Under the pieces are notes generated by a model that saw only the letters and a program-made list of their open reading frames with translations, searched no databases and was not told the DNA's origin. From Rhizobacter sp. Root1238 (GTDB lineage Bacteria; Pseudomonadota; Gammaproteobacteria; Burkholderiales; Burkholderiaceae_C), in contig NZ_LMDM01000015.1 in NCBI RefSeq assembly GCF_001425825.1, forward strand, positions 119,117-183,116: DNA of 64,000 bases, in the 5' to 3' direction. The position numbers were made by a program, and so were the translations under genes. This document shows positions 27,570 through 38,134 of this stretch, in pieces. Every line of letters begins with the position of its first letter. The stretch's first letter is position 1.

Positions 27570-29075
27570 TTACATCAGCACGATGTCGTAGGCCTCCGGC
27601 GAGCCCGCCGCCTCGGCCTGCAGCGAGATCGGCTTGCCGATGAAATCGCTCAGGCCGGCCAGGTGCTGGCTCTCTTCGTCGAGCAGCATCTCGACCACCG
27701 CCGGCGCCGCGATCACGCGGAACTCCTTCGGGTCGAACTGCCGCGCCTCGCGCAGGATCTCGCGCAGGATGTCGTAGCAGACGCTGCGCGGCGTCTTCAC
27801 CTGGCCCTTGCCGCCGCAGGTGGGGCACGGCTCGCACAGCATGTGCGCGAGCGATTCGCGGGTGCGCTTGCGCGTCATTTCCACCAGACCGAGCTGCGTG
27901 AAGCCGCTCACCGTGATCTTGGTGCGGTCGCGCGCCAGCTGCTTGCGCAGCTCGCCGAGCACCGTGCCCTGGTGCTCGTCGCGCGCCATGTCGATGAAGT
28001 CGATGATGATGATGCCGCCGAGGTTGCGCAGCCGCAGCTGGCGCGCAATGGCCTGCGCGGCCTCGAGGTTGGTCTTGAAGATCGTGTCGTCGAAGTTGCG
28101 CGCGCCGACATAGCCGCCGGTGTTCACGTCGATCGTCGTCAGCGCCTCGGTCTGGTCGATGATCAGGTAGCCGCCCGACTTCAGGTCGACGCGCCGCGCC
28201 AGCGCCCGCGCGATCTCCTCGTCGATGTTGTACAGGTCGAAGATCGGCCGTTCGCCCTTGTAGTGCTGCAGCTTGCCGACCGAGCCCGGCGTGTACTCGC
28301 CGCCGAACGCGAGCAGTTGCTCGAACTGCATCAGCGAATCGATGCGGATGGACTGCGTCGCGTCGTTCACCAGGTCGCGCAGCACGCGCTCGACCAGGCT
28401 CAGGTCCTGGTGCAGCAGCGTGCCGGGCGGCGACTTGAAACTGCGTTCGCGGATCGCGCCCCAGGTCTTGCGCAGGTAGGCGATGTCGTCGGCCAGTTCG
28501 ACGTCGGTCGCGTCCTCGGCGTTGGTGCGCAGGATGAAGCCGCCGCCGGCATACGGCGTGGCCGGCGGCTGCCCGCCTTCGGTCTTGCCGGTCAGCTCGT
28601 TCATCCGCGTGCGCAGCTGGTCTCGCAGCTCGTGCGAGCCGATCTTCTGCGAGATGCCGAGGTGATCGTCCTGCGGCAGGAACACCAGCATGCGCCCGGC
28701 AATGCTGATCTGCGTGGACAGCCGCGCGCCCTTGGTGCCGATCGGGTCCTTGATGACCTGCACGGTCAGCGTCTGGCCTTCGAACACCAGCCGCTCGATC
28801 GGCAGCGGCGGCGCGGCACCCGGCGCGTGGTCGTTGCGCGGGCTGCCGCCGGCCACGTGCACGTCGGCCACGTGCAGGAAGGCCGCGCGTTCGAGGCCGA
28901 TGTCGATGAAGGCCGACTGCATGCCGGGCAGCACGCGGGCGACGCGGCCGGCGTAGATGTTGCCGACGAGGCCGCGTTCGAGCGTGCGTTCGAGGTGGAG
29001 TTCCTGCACCGCGCCGTTCTCGACGACCGCGACACGGGTCTCCTGGGGTGCCCAGTTGATGAGGATGTCTTGCAT
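27570..29075 (-). CDS. rng: Ribonuclease G
   Basis: 501-residue endoribonuclease for 16S rRNA 5'-end maturation and mRNA decay. An S1-like domain lies at ~38-130, interrupted by a Gly/Pro-rich loop. The catalytic metal site is visible as TTIDVNTGGYVG and IIIIDFIDM, and the Zn-link is CPTCGGKG. The length is that of RNase G, without the long RNase E C-terminal scaffold. It is the last gene of the long minus-strand housekeeping run. Confidence 0.96.
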   Translation of the reverse strand: MQDILINWAPQETRVAVVENGAVQELHLERTLERGLVGNIYAGRVARVLPGMQSAFIDIGLERAAFLHVADVHVAGGSPRNDHAPGAAPPLPIERLVFEGQTLTVQVIKDPIGTKGARLSTQISIAGRMLVFLPQDDHLGISQKIGSHELRDQLRTRMNELTGKTEGGQPPATPYAGGGFILRTNAEDATDVELADDIAYLRKTWGAIRERSFKSPPGTLLHQDLSLVERVLRDLVNDATQSIRIDSLMQFEQLLAFGGEYTPGSVGKLQHYKGERPIFDLYNIDEEIARALARRVDLKSGGYLIIDQTEALTTIDVNTGGYVGARNFDDTIFKTNLEAAQAIARQLRLRNLGGIIIIDFIDMARDEHQGTVLGELRKQLARDRTKITVSGFTQLGLVEMTRKRTRESLAHMLCEPCPTCGGKGQVKTPRSVCYDILREILREARQFDPKEFRVIAAPAVVEMLLDEESQHLAGLSDFIGKPISLQAEAAGSPEAYDIVLM

Positions 29076-29100
29076 GGGCGCTCTTGTTGCGGCGGCGGCG

Positions 29101-29703
29101 TCAGAACCTGACGCGCGCTTGTCTCAGCAGTTGGGCCGTTTCGTACAGGGGCAAACCCATGATACCGGAGTGACTGCCGGCGATGCGGCGGATCCAGCCG
29201 GCCATCGCGCTCTGGATCGCGTACGAGCCGGCCTTGCCGAACGGCTCGCCGCTCGCGACGTAGGCGTCGATCCATGCCGCCGGCAGCGGCGCCACGTCGA
29301 CGCGCGAGACGTTGACCAGCAGCTCGCGCCGCCGGCCACTGGCCACCGCCACCGCGGTCAGCACGCGGTGCGTGCGGCCCGACAGCCGTTCGAGCACGCG
29401 GCGCGCGTCGTCGGCATCGGCCGGCTTGCCGAGGATGCGCCGGCCCACCGCGACCGTGGTGTCGGAGCACAGGATCGGCGCGGCCGGCAGCCCGCGCGCC
29501 GCATGGCGCTTGCGCGCGGCGGCCAGCTTGGCCAGCGTCACCCGCTCGACGTAGTCGGCCGGCAGCTCGCCGGGCCGCTCGGCCTCGAGCGCTTCGGCGT
29601 CTTCGTCGGCACCGGGCAGCAGCAGTTCGTGCCGCACGCCGATCTGGTCGAGCAGCTGGCGGCGGCGCGGGCTCTGCGACGCGAGGTAGATGAAGTCGTG
29701 CAT
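29101..29703 (-). CDS. maf: Maf-family nucleotide pyrophosphatase (YhdE-like)
   Basis: 200-residue house-cleaning enzyme that hydrolyses non-canonical or modified dTTP/UTP-type nucleotides. The signature ASQSPRRRQLL (nucleotide-binding loop) and SDTTVAVG with GKP, the catalytic-base region, are intact. It is the standard neighbour of rng in betaproteobacteria, with 25 bases between, and follows rlmH by 12 bases. Confidence 0.93.
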   Translation of the reverse strand: MHDFIYLASQSPRRRQLLDQIGVRHELLLPGADEDAEALEAERPGELPADYVERVTLAKLAAARKRHAARGLPAAPILCSDTTVAVGRRILGKPADADDARRVLERLSGRTHRVLTAVAVASGRRRELLVNVSRVDVAPLPAAWIDAYVASGEPFGKAGSYAIQSAMAGWIRRIAGSHSGIMGLPLYETAQLLRQARVRF

Positions 29704-29715
29704 TCCGGACGGCGG

Positions 29716-30183
29716 CTACTCGCGGTGGTAGGGGTGGTTCACGGTCAGCGTCCAGGCGCGGTACAGCGCCTCGGCCAGCAGCACGCGGGCGAAGGCATGC
29801 GGCAGCGTCAGGTCGGACAGGCGCATCGTCTCGTCGGCACTGCGTTTCAGGTCGGCAGCCAGCCCGTCCGGGCCGCCGATCAGGAAGGCGACGTCGCGCC
29901 CGTCGGGCAGCCAGGCCTTCATGCGGGCCGCCAGCTGCACGCTGGTCAGCCGGTCGCCGCGCTCGTCGAGCACGACGCGGCGCACGCCTTTCGGCAGCGC
30001 CGCCTCGATGCGCGCGGCTTCGGCCGCCATCATCTGCTCGGCGGTGCGCGAGCCGCGCGTCTCGGCCTTGACCGCCTTCAGCTCGAGGCGCATCTCGGGT
30101 GGAAAGCGCTTCGCGAAGTCGTCATAGGCCGTCTCGGCCCACGACGGCTGGCGCTGGCCGACCGCGACCAGCAGCAGCTTCAC
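29716..30183 (-). CDS. rlmH: 23S rRNA pseudouridine1915 N3-methyltransferase
   Basis: 155-residue SPOUT methyltransferase for position 1915 of 23S rRNA. The trefoil-knot motifs FLIGGPDGL and [20 protein letters not shown] with a C-terminal NHPYHRE are complete. The start is GTG at 30183, overlapping the stop of rsfS (GTGA); this gives exactly the size of the E. coli protein. The gene order rsfS-rlmH is the usual one and ties both products to the large subunit. Confidence 0.95.
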   Translation of the reverse strand: MKLLLVAVGQRQPSWAETAYDDFAKRFPPEMRLELKAVKAETRGSRTAEQMMAAEAARIEAALPKGVRRVVLDERGDRLTSVQLAARMKAWLPDGRDVAFLIGGPDGLAADLKRSADETMRLSDLTLPHAFARVLLAEALYRAWTLTVNHPYHRE

Positions 30184-30956
30184 GCGCGCGAGGTCTTCTT
30201 TGCCGGCGCTTTCCTGGCGGGAGCCTTCTTCGCAGGCGCAGCCTTGGCAGGCGCCGCCTTGGCCGGGGCCTTGCGGGCCGCGACCGGCTTGGCGACGACC
30301 TTCTTGACCGCCGCCTTGGCTGGTGCCGATTTGGCCGGTGCCGACTTGGCCGCCGCCTTCTTCGCGGGTGCCGCGCTCTTGACACCGACCGTGCGCGTCA
30401 CGCCGCCCGTCCTGGCCGGTGCGGCCTTGCGCGCCGGTGCCTTGGCCGGGGCCGCCTTCGCGGCGACCTTCCGGGCGGGCGCCTTGGCGGCTTCCGTCCT
30501 GGCCGGGGCCTTGGCGGGTGCCTTGCCGGCCGCGGCCTTCTTCGCCGGTGCCTTCTTCGCGGCTGCCTTCTTCGCGACAGGCTCTTCGGCCTTCACGAGT
30601 TTCGCCGGCGCGGTGTCGACCTTCAGCTTGATCGGCTTGTCGCCCCAGATTTCCTCGAGGTGGTAGTACTCGCGGATCGACGGTTGCATCACGTGGACGA
30701 CGGCGGCGCCGCAGTCGACGATGATCCATTCGCCGTTGTCCTCGCCCTCGGTGCGCAACACCGGGAAGCCGCCCGATTTCACCGCATCACGCACGCTGGC
30801 TGCGAGGGCCTTGGTCTGGCGGTTCGAGGTGCCCGACGCGATGATCACGCGCTCGAAGAGCGGTGAAAGATGCTCGGTGTTGAAGACCAGGATGTTCTGT
30901 GCCTTCACGTCTTCCAGACCATCGACGATGGCGCGCTGCAGTTTTCGGATGTCCAT
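30180..30956 (-). CDS. rsfS: Ribosomal silencing factor RsfS with long H1-like basic tail
   Basis: 258 residues, about twice the usual RsfS length. Residues 1-115 are a complete RsfS (DUF143) domain ([47 protein letters not shown]) that binds uL14 and blocks subunit joining. Residues ~120-258 are a Lys/Ala/Pro repeat tail (units such as AKKAPAKK), similar in composition to histone H1 tails and bacterial H1-like proteins. Long Ala/Lys/Pro-rich tails occur in Burkholderiales proteins, but on RsfS this would add an extended cationic RNA- or DNA-binding region. It lies between nadD and rlmH. Confidence 0.93.
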   Translation of the reverse strand: MDIRKLQRAIVDGLEDVKAQNILVFNTEHLSPLFERVIIASGTSNRQTKALAASVRDAVKSGGFPVLRTEGEDNGEWIIVDCGAAVVHVMQPSIREYYHLEEIWGDKPIKLKVDTAPAKLVKAEEPVAKKAAAKKAPAKKAAAGKAPAKAPARTEAAKAPARKVAAKAAPAKAPARKAAPARTGGVTRTVGVKSAAPAKKAAAKSAPAKSAPAKAAVKKVVAKPVAARKAPAKAAPAKAAPAKKAPARKAPAKKTSRA

Positions 30957-31550
30957 TCAACTCCTGAGATCGCCTCTGTATAGGGCGTGTTGGGCAATAT
31001 AGCGCGCCACGGGGGCGGGCACCAGATCGTCGACCGCAACTCCCCGGGCCACGCGGGCACGGATCTCGGTCGACGACACGTTCATCATCGGCAGCGGCAC
31101 CGCACGGTGCGGCATCGCCTGCACCTCGGCGCTCGCTGCCATCGTCACGCCGGGCCGGTTCGCGACCGCGAGCGTGACACGCTGCAGCAGGTCCTGCCAG
31201 CGCACCCAGCTGTGCAGCCCGGCGTACTGGTCCTGGCCGATCACCAGGAACCACTCGACGCCCGGCTCCGCGGCCTGCAATGCGCGCACGGTGTCGAAGG
31301 TGTAGCTGGCGCCGCTTCGGCGCAGCTCGCAGTCTTCGAGCGTGAAGCGCGGCTCGTCGGCGATCGCCAGCCGCACCATCGCTTCACGGTGCACGGCGGA
31401 CGTCAGGTCGCGGTGCTTCTGCCATTGGCGACCCGCCGGCACCCAGCGCAATTCGTCGAGGCCGAGTTGCGACAACGCCACACGCGCCAGCGCCACATGC
31501 GCCGCGTGCACCGGATCGAAGCTGCCGCCGAACAGCGCAATGCGCTTCAA
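30957..31550 (-). CDS. nadD: Nicotinate-nucleotide adenylyltransferase
   Basis: 197-residue NAD-biosynthesis enzyme making deamido-NAD from NaMN and ATP. The N-terminus [14 protein letters not shown] carries the HxxH nucleotidyltransferase signature, and [14 protein letters not shown] is the ISSTxIR-type motif. The start is TTG at 31550, which overlaps the hemF stop (TTGA). The end abuts the rsfS ATG. The TTG start and coupling suggest expression tied to hemF translation. Confidence 0.93.
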   Translation of the reverse strand: MKRIALFGGSFDPVHAAHVALARVALSQLGLDELRWVPAGRQWQKHRDLTSAVHREAMVRLAIADEPRFTLEDCELRRSGASYTFDTVRALQAAEPGVEWFLVIGQDQYAGLHSWVRWQDLLQRVTLAVANRPGVTMAASAEVQAMPHRAVPLPMMNVSSTEIRARVARGVAVDDLVPAPVARYIAQHALYRGDLRS

Positions 31551-32473
31551 GCGGGGTTCTCGTCGGCCCACGCACGCGGGCGCAGGAAGTCGCTGTACAG
31601 CCGCGCCTCGGGCGTGCCGGCCTCGGGCGACCAGTTGTAGCGCCACTTCACGAGCGGCGGCATCGACATCAGGATCGATTCGGTGCGCCCGCCCGACTGC
31701 AGCCCGAACAGCGTGCCGCGGTCGAACACCAGGTTGAACTCGACGTAGCGGCCGCGCCGGTAGGCCTGGAAATCGCGCTCGCGCTCGCCGAACGCCGTCG
31801 CGTTGCGGCGCTGCACGATCGGCAGGTAGGCCGGCACGAAGGCGTCGCCGACCGCACGCAGCATCTCGAAGCTGCGCTCGAAGCCGAGTTCGGAGAAATC
31901 GTCGAAGAACACGCCGCCGACGCCGCGCGGCTCGTTGCGGTGCTTCAGGAAGAAATACTCGTCGCACCACTGCTTGAAGCGCGGGTACTTGTCGTCGCCG
32001 TAGGGCGCGAGCGCCTCGCGGTTGACGCGGTGGAAGTGCTGCGCGTCTTCCTCGAAGCCGTAGTACGGCGTCAGGTCCATCCCGCCGCCGAACCAGGTGA
32101 CCGGTTCGCCGCCGGCCGGCAGCGCGGCCAGCATCCGCACGTTCATGTGCACCGTCGGCACATACGGGTTGCGCGGGTGGAAGACCAGCGAGACGCCCAT
32201 CGCCTCGAACGGCGCCCCGGCCAGCTCCGGCCGGTGCTGCGTGGCCGACGGCGGCAGCACCTTGCCCTTCACGTGCGAGAAGCTGCAGCCGCCGCGCTCG
32301 AGCAGCGGCCCCTCTTCGACCAGCCGCGACAGCCCTTCGCCTTCGAGCTTGCCGCCGGGCTCGCGCACCCAGTGGTCGGTGACGAACGAATCGCCGCCCT
32401 CGGCCTCCATCGCGCCGATGATGCGCGACTGCAGGCCCAGCAGGTACGCGCGGACCGCGCCGGTGTCGCTCAT
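31547..32473 (-). CDS. hemF: Oxygen-dependent coproporphyrinogen III oxidase
   Basis: 308-residue haem-biosynthesis enzyme that oxidatively decarboxylates coproporphyrinogen III to protoporphyrinogen IX. Conserved blocks are present: [36 protein letters not shown] and [18 protein letters not shown]. The ATG overlaps the purD stop by four bases. It sits in the chain purD-hemF-nadD-rsfS-rlmH. Confidence 0.96.
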   Translation of the reverse strand: MSDTGAVRAYLLGLQSRIIGAMEAEGGDSFVTDHWVREPGGKLEGEGLSRLVEEGPLLERGGCSFSHVKGKVLPPSATQHRPELAGAPFEAMGVSLVFHPRNPYVPTVHMNVRMLAALPAGGEPVTWFGGGMDLTPYYGFEEDAQHFHRVNREALAPYGDDKYPRFKQWCDEYFFLKHRNEPRGVGGVFFDDFSELGFERSFEMLRAVGDAFVPAYLPIVQRRNATAFGERERDFQAYRRGRYVEFNLVFDRGTLFGLQSGGRTESILMSMPPLVKWRYNWSPEAGTPEARLYSDFLRPRAWADENPA

Positions 32474-33774
32474 CGCTTGATGGCCCGATGGCCGATGTCG
32501 CGGCGAAACTGCATGCCGTCGAAGTGGATGCCCTGCAGCGCCTCGTAGGCGCGCTGCTGCGCCATCTTGGTCGAATCTCCGAGCGCGGTGACGCACAGCA
32601 CGCGCCCGCCCGAGGTCACGACGCCACCCTGCGCCGGCGCAGTGCCGGCATGGAACACCATCGCATCCGGCTGCTCGGCCGGCAGCCCGGTGATGGCATC
32701 GCCCTTGCGCGGGTCCAGCGGGTAGCCACCGGCCGCCATCACGACGCCCAGCGCGACGCGCCGGTCCCATTGCAGCTCGACCTGGTCGAGCGTGCCATCG
32801 GTCGCGGCCATCATCACGTCGAACAGGTCGCTCTTGAGCCGCATCATGATCGGCTGCGTCTCCGGATCGCCCAGCCGGGTGTTGAACTCGATCGTCTTCG
32901 GCGCGCCGTCGTCGTCGATCATCAGCCCGGCGTACAGGAAGCCGGTGAACGGCGTGCCGTCGCGCGCCATGCCGGCGATGGTCGGCAGGATGATCTCGTG
33001 CATCACCTTCGCATGCACGTTCGGCGTGACGACCGGTGCCGGCGAGTACGCGCCCATGCCGCCGGTGTTCGGGCCGACGTCGGCATCCTGAAGCCGCTTG
33101 TGGTCCTGGCTGGTCGCGAGCGGCAGCACGTTCTTGCCGTCGCACATCACGATGAAGCTGGCTTCCTCGCCCTGCAGGAATTCCTCGATCACGACGCGCG
33201 CGACACCCGCGTTGTGCTGCACGCCCAGGCGGTTGCCGGACTCGCCGCTTTTGCCGCCACTGCCGAGGATCCAGTCGATCGCCTCGTGGGCCTCGGCCAG
33301 CGTCATCGCGACCACCACGCCCTTGCCGGCCGCGAGGCCGTCGGCCTTGATCACGATCGGTGCGCCGTGCTTGTCGACGTGCGCATGCGCCGCCTTCGGA
33401 TCATCGAAGGTGGCGTACAGCGCGGTCGGGATGCCGTGGCGCTGCATGAAATCCTTCGCGAACGCCTTCGAGCTTTCGAGCTGCGCGGCGGCCTGGGTCG
33501 GGCCGAACACGCGCAGCCCGCGGGCGCGGAATTCGTCGACCACGCCGGCCGCGAGCTGCCCCTCGGGGCCGACCACCGTCAGCGCGACCTTCTCGGCCAC
33601 CGCGAAGTCGGCCAGCGCCTTCACGTCGGTGATCGCCACATTCTTCAGCCGCGCGTCGAGCGCGGTGCCGCCGTTGCCGGGCGCGACGTAGACCACCTGC
33701 ACCTTCGACGACTGCGCGAGCTTCCAGGCCATCGCGTGTTCGCGTCCGCCGGAGCCGATCACCAATACTTTCAT
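32470..33774 (-). CDS. purD: Phosphoribosylamine-glycine ligase
   Basis: 434-residue ATP-grasp enzyme of purine synthesis (GAR synthetase). The N-terminus [29 protein letters not shown] and [15 protein letters not shown] are diagnostic. The ATG at 33774 is taken because it starts the conserved motif; an in-frame ATG 42 bases upstream would overlap the yebC end. The stop overlaps the hemF ATG. Confidence 0.96.
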   Translation of the reverse strand: MKVLVIGSGGREHAMAWKLAQSSKVQVVYVAPGNGGTALDARLKNVAITDVKALADFAVAEKVALTVVGPEGQLAAGVVDEFRARGLRVFGPTQAAAQLESSKAFAKDFMQRHGIPTALYATFDDPKAAHAHVDKHGAPIVIKADGLAAGKGVVVAMTLAEAHEAIDWILGSGGKSGESGNRLGVQHNAGVARVVIEEFLQGEEASFIVMCDGKNVLPLATSQDHKRLQDADVGPNTGGMGAYSPAPVVTPNVHAKVMHEIILPTIAGMARDGTPFTGFLYAGLMIDDDGAPKTIEFNTRLGDPETQPIMMRLKSDLFDVMMAATDGTLDQVELQWDRRVALGVVMAAGGYPLDPRKGDAITGLPAEQPDAMVFHAGTAPAQGGVVTSGGRVLCVTALGDSTKMAQQRAYEALQGIHFDGMQFRRDIGHRAIKR

Positions 33775-33784
33775 GCGTTCACTC

Positions 33785-34510
33785 TCATTCGCCCAGAACG
33801 GCGTTGTGGAAGACATCCTGCGTGTCGTCCAGGTCCTCGATCACGTCGAGCAGCTTCTGCATGCGCTGCGCGTCTTCACCGGCCAGGTCGATGGTGTTCT
33901 CGGCGCGCATCGTGACCTCGGCCACCTCGGCCTTCAGCCCCGCGCCTTCGAGCGCCGCCTTGACCGCCTCGAAATCGACCGGCGAGCACAGCACCTCGAT
34001 CGCGCCGTCGTCGTCGGTCACCACATCCTCGGCACCGGCTTCGAGCGCGACTTCCATCACCTTGTCTTCATCCGTGCCCGGCGCGAACACGAACTGGCCG
34101 CAGTGCTTGAACTGGAAGGCCACCGAGCCTTCGGTGCCGAGGTTGCCGCCGTACTTGCTGAACGCATGGCGGATCTCGGCGACGGTGCGCACCCGGTTGT
34201 CGGTCATGCAGTCGACGATCACCGCGGCGCCGCCGATGCCGTAGCCTTCGTACCGGATTTCCTCGTAGCTGACGCCTTCGAGGTTGCCGGTGGCCTTGTC
34301 GATGTTCTTCTTGATGGTGTCGGCCGGCATGTTGGCGGCCTTGGCCTTCTCGACCGCCAGCCGCAGCCGCGGATTTTCCTTGACGTCGCCGCCGCCCTGG
34401 CGTGCCGCGACCATGATCTCGCGGATCACGCGGGTCCAGATCTTGCCGCGCTTTTCATCCTGGCGCCCCTTGCGGTGCTGGATGTTGGCCCATTTCGAAT
34501 GTCCGGCCAT
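33785..34510 (-). CDS. yebC: YebC/PmpR family transcriptional or translational regulator
   Basis: 241-residue protein with the hallmark N-terminus [18 protein letters not shown] and the middle [24 protein letters not shown]. YebC proteins were described as DNA-binding regulators, and some relatives (TACO1, YebC2) assist translation of difficult peptides. The start at 34510 has AGGAG in the leader. It begins the minus-strand run that continues with purD. Confidence 0.95.
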   Translation of the reverse strand: MAGHSKWANIQHRKGRQDEKRGKIWTRVIREIMVAARQGGGDVKENPRLRLAVEKAKAANMPADTIKKNIDKATGNLEGVSYEEIRYEGYGIGGAAVIVDCMTDNRVRTVAEIRHAFSKYGGNLGTEGSVAFQFKHCGQFVFAPGTDEDKVMEVALEAGAEDVVTDDDGAIEVLCSPVDFEAVKAALEGAGLKAEVAEVTMRAENTIDLAGEDAQRMQKLLDVIEDLDDTQDVFHNAVLGE

Positions 34511-34601
34511 GAAGGCTCCTCTGAGGGCCCACGCCGGCAGCCGGGTGGGCAATGTTCTTGGATAGACTGCAATTTTACTTGTCTGCCCACCGGAGATCCC
34601 C

Positions 34602-36158
34602 ATGGCCGAGCCGATCCTGATCGCGAAGCACGACACGGCGGCGTGTTTCCTGCTGCCGGCACTGGCCAATCGCCATGGGCTGATCACCGGCGCCACCGGC
34701 ACCGGCAAGACGATCACGCTGCAGACGCTGGCCGAAAACTTCAGCAAACTGGGCGTGCCGGTGTTCATGGCCGACGTGAAGGGCGACCTGACCGGCATCA
34801 CGCAGGCCGGCAAGGTGGGCGACAAGCTGGCCGCGGTGCTGAAGGAACGCGGGCTCGACGCGCCGGCCTCGGCCGCCTGCCCGGCGACGCTGTGGGACGT
34901 GTTCGGCGAGCTGGGCCATCCGGTGCGCGCCACCGTCAGCGACATGGGCCCGCTGCTGCTGGCCCGCATGCTGGCGCTCAACGAGACGCAGGCCGGCGTG
35001 CTGAACCTGGTGTTCAAGATCGCCGACGACAACGGCCTGCTGCTGCTCGACCTGAAAGACCTGCGCGCGATGCTGCAGCACGTCGGCGAGAACGCGAGCC
35101 AGTTCACCACCGAATACGGCAACGTCAGCGCCGCCAGCGTCGGCGCGATCCAGCGCGGGCTGCTGCAGATCGACGAACAGGGCGGCGACAGGTTCTTCGG
35201 CGAGCCGATGCTGAACATCAGCGACTTCATGCAGACGGTGGACGGCCGGGGCGTGGTCAATGTGCTGTCGGCCGACAAGCTGATGAACGCGCCGCGCCTG
35301 TACGCCACCTTCCTGCTGTGGATGCTGTCCGAGCTGTTCGAGCAACTGCCCGAGGTCGGCGACCTCGACCAGCCGAAGCTGGTGTTCTTCTTCGACGAGG
35401 CGCACCTGCTGTTCAAGGACGCGCCGGCCGCGCTGGTCGAGCGCATCGAGCTCGTCGTGCGGCTGGTGCGCAGCAAGGGCGTCGGCGTCTACTTCGTGAC
35501 GCAGAACCCGCTGGACATCCCGGACACCGTGCTGGCCCAGCTCGGCAACCGGGTGCAGCATGCGCTGCGCGCGTTCACGCCGCGCGACCAGAAGGCGGTC
35601 AAGTCGGCCGCGAGCACGATGCGCGCGAACCCGGGGCTCGACATCGAGACGGCGATCACCGAGCTGGCGGTCGGCGAGGCGCTGGTCAGCCTGCTCGACG
35701 AGAAAGGCCGGCCGAGCGTCACGCAGCGCGTGTTCGTGCTGCCGCCGGGCAGCCAGATCGGGCCGATCACGGCCGACCAGCGCAAGGCGCTGATCGCGGG
35801 TTCGCTGGTGGCCGGCGTCTACGAGAAGGCGATCGACCGGGAATCGGCCTACGAGAAGCTGAAGGGCCGCGGAGTGGCGAGTGCCGACGCGGCGCGGCCG
35901 GCCCCGCCGTCAACGCCGTCGGCGACGCCTTCCCCGCTGCCGACGCCAACCGCCGGCCAGCCGGCCGAGGCCGGTGGCGGCTGGGGCGGCATGCTCAATG
36001 ACGTGCTGTTCGGCACCACCGGGCCGCGCGGCGGCAAGCACGACGGGCTCGCGCAGACGATGGCGAAGTCGGCGGTGCGCACGATCGGCACCAGCGTCGG
36101 CCGCGAGTTGATTCGCGGCGTGCTCGGCAGCTTGATGGGCGGCTCGAAGCGACGCTGA
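34602..36158 (+). CDS. HerA-like ATPase, DUF853 family (YjgR-like)
   Basis: 518-residue FtsK/HerA-clan ATPase. Walker A is GATGTGKT at ~30-37, the Walker B region is [11 protein letters not shown] (~262), and [20 protein letters not shown] follows as the sensor/arginine region. The last ~90 residues are Pro/Ala/Thr-rich and end in a Gly-rich helix. DUF853 proteins are presumed DNA or protein pumps of unknown substrate. It is transcribed divergently from yebC. Confidence 0.9.
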   Translation: MAEPILIAKHDTAACFLLPALANRHGLITGATGTGKTITLQTLAENFSKLGVPVFMADVKGDLTGITQAGKVGDKLAAVLKERGLDAPASAACPATLWDVFGELGHPVRATVSDMGPLLLARMLALNETQAGVLNLVFKIADDNGLLLLDLKDLRAMLQHVGENASQFTTEYGNVSAASVGAIQRGLLQIDEQGGDRFFGEPMLNISDFMQTVDGRGVVNVLSADKLMNAPRLYATFLLWMLSELFEQLPEVGDLDQPKLVFFFDEAHLLFKDAPAALVERIELVVRLVRSKGVGVYFVTQNPLDIPDTVLAQLGNRVQHALRAFTPRDQKAVKSAASTMRANPGLDIETAITELAVGEALVSLLDEKGRPSVTQRVFVLPPGSQIGPITADQRKALIAGSLVAGVYEKAIDRESAYEKLKGRGVASADAARPAPPSTPSATPSPLPTPTAGQPAEAGGGWGGMLNDVLFGTTGPRGGKHDGLAQTMAKSAVRTIGTSVGRELIRGVLGSLMGGSKRR

Positions 36159-36208
36159 CCTGGCCTGTCCGGGATTCGTGACCGTGGGAACCCGGATTGG
36201 CTTCCCGG

Positions 36209-37930
36209 CTACGGGAGCACGTTCAGCTTGACGCCCGGCACCGCGGTGACGCGCGCCTCGCTGGTCACGTTGGCGATGATGCCGTTCGCGAAGAAGCTGT
36301 TCTGCGTGTCGGGCTCCAGCGCGGCGATCACCAGGTTGGCCAGCGGCTGGCTCAGCGGCACGTAGTAGCTGCCGACCGGCACGTCCATCAGCGCCTGCGT
36401 CAGCAGCACCTGCGCGTGCACGACCGCGCCGCCGTCGGCGATGGTGCCGCGCACGTCCTGCCGCGTGCCGGTCTGGCGCGCGGTCTCGGCATACACCTCG
36501 CCCTGCATCACCCCCATCGCGGCCACCTGCTCGACCCGCACGCCCAGCGTGCGCAGCCGCATCACCGCGTCGCTCTGGTCGGCGGCCAGCCAGTAGCCGC
36601 AGGCGCGCGGCCGGGTCTTCAGCGGCTGCAGCTCGAGCGCCGAATCCCAGTTGACCACCAGCGCCTTGTCGGCCCCGGTCGCCGGGTCGAGCATCTGCAG
36701 CGTGTACTCGCTGGGCGTCGGGCCAGCCTCGACCACCGCATCGCCCTGGCAGGCCTTCGCGGCCACGTCGGCGTCGACATACTGGCGCAGCTTCACCAGG
36801 TCGGCCGAGCGGTCGGCCGCGCTGCGCAGGAAGCTGCCGAGCGCGACCACGTGCGTCTGCACGCGCCGCTTCAGGTGCAGGCGGCCGATGCCGACGCCGC
36901 GCGTCTCGATCAGGATGCTGACCGCGTTCTTCAGGCCGTTCACGTTGCGACCGGTGTCGGGCTGCGTGCCGCCCATCGAGATCTTCTTGTCGTTCACGTC
37001 GACCGAGGTGGTGTAGTACCACTCGGCGCTCAGGCCCTGCTGCTTCAGGCTGGCGAGCATCGGCTGGCGGAACCATTCTTCCGCGGCCTTGGTGATGAAC
37101 TCCGGCAGGTTGGCGGTGGTGGCGTACTGCACCAGCGCATCGAAGCGCTGCACCGCGCCGAACTTCTCGAGGAAGCGGCCGACCACCGTGTACTCGTGCG
37201 AATCGACCACCAGCACCGGCTGGAAGTCGCGCACCAGCCGGGCCTGTGCCTGCGCCTCGGGGGTGCGCAGCAGCAGGTGGTCCCGGTTGGCGTCGATGCC
37301 GCTGGCGGTGACGCGGCGCTGCGCCTGCGCGCCGTCCGGGTTGGCGCGCGGCAGGATCACGACGTTGATGCGGTCCAGCAGGTCCTGCAGGCTGCCGCCG
37401 GCGAGTTCGCGCGCGAGCACGATCAGCGCTTCGCTGCCGGCCGGTTCGTCGCCATGCTGCTGGCCGACCAGCAGCACCGTCGGCCGGCCGCTCTTCAGCA
37501 CCGCGGCGGGCGACATGTCGGGGTTGCGGGTGAACAGCACCGCCTCCAGCGGCACGCCGGCCTGCGAACTGCCCAGCGGCAGCAGTGTCGCGTTGCGGCC
37601 GCCGTGCACGATCTCGCGCAGCACTGCCTGCAGCTCGGCATTGGTCGTGAAGCCGGCATGGCCGGGCTGGAAGGCCGGCGTGCGGAAATCGACCGCCGGC
37701 TCCGGGAAGCGGGCGGCGACCAGGTCGTTGTACGGGACGGGTAGCGCGGCATCGGCCGACGCAGCGGGCGCGGGGGCCGGGGCGGTCGGGGTCGGCCGTC
37801 TGGCCGGCGGCATCTGCGGCCCGCCGGCGGGCGTCCACTCGGGCATCGGCGAACTGCATCCGAGCAGCGCGGTCACGGCCAGCAGCGACAGGCCGGCAGC
37901 GGCGCGCGACAGCAGGGTGGAAGAGGACAT
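36209..37930 (-). CDS. Exported M14-family carboxypeptidase, lipoprotein
   Basis: 573-residue zinc peptidase with a lipobox ALLGC (Cys at 25) and a Pro/Ala-rich linker to ~65. The zinc set is QQHGDEPAGSE (His, Glu) and DSHEYT (His); the candidate catalytic Glu is in LIETRGVG. RANPDGAQAQRR and GIDANRDHL form the substrate-binding loop. The C-terminal ~170 residues are an additional beta-rich domain. It probably acts at the outer membrane or periplasm on peptides or peptidoglycan stems. The start at 37930 is preferred to 37951. Confidence 0.87.
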   Translation of the reverse strand: MSSSTLLSRAAAGLSLLAVTALLGCSSPMPEWTPAGGPQMPPARRPTPTAPAPAPAASADAALPVPYNDLVAARFPEPAVDFRTPAFQPGHAGFTTNAELQAVLREIVHGGRNATLLPLGSSQAGVPLEAVLFTRNPDMSPAAVLKSGRPTVLLVGQQHGDEPAGSEALIVLARELAGGSLQDLLDRINVVILPRANPDGAQAQRRVTASGIDANRDHLLLRTPEAQAQARLVRDFQPVLVVDSHEYTVVGRFLEKFGAVQRFDALVQYATTANLPEFITKAAEEWFRQPMLASLKQQGLSAEWYYTTSVDVNDKKISMGGTQPDTGRNVNGLKNAVSILIETRGVGIGRLHLKRRVQTHVVALGSFLRSAADRSADLVKLRQYVDADVAAKACQGDAVVEAGPTPSEYTLQMLDPATGADKALVVNWDSALELQPLKTRPRACGYWLAADQSDAVMRLRTLGVRVEQVAAMGVMQGEVYAETARQTGTRQDVRGTIADGGAVVHAQVLLTQALMDVPVGSYYVPLSQPLANLVIAALEPDTQNSFFANGIIANVTSEARVTAVPGVKLNVLP

Positions 37931-38134
37931 GCGGGTCTCCGTGGGACGCAAAAGCGGCGGCGCCGACTATACGACCACGGCGCGACCGCACCGGGCGACC
38001 CCAAGCCGGCCGGCTCGCGCCGCAGCGCGCACCGCTCGCGCCGCCCGCACGCGTTCCGTCGCATGCGGCTCGCCTGTCCGCGTCCGCGACGCGACAGTGC
38101 GGCCATCGAGACACCACCGCTTCAGGAAACCGCC

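Noticed and set aside
30180..30600. Lys/Ala/Pro repeats as a separate H1-like gene
   Set aside because: No start codon or ribosome-binding site before them; they are in frame with the RsfS domain.
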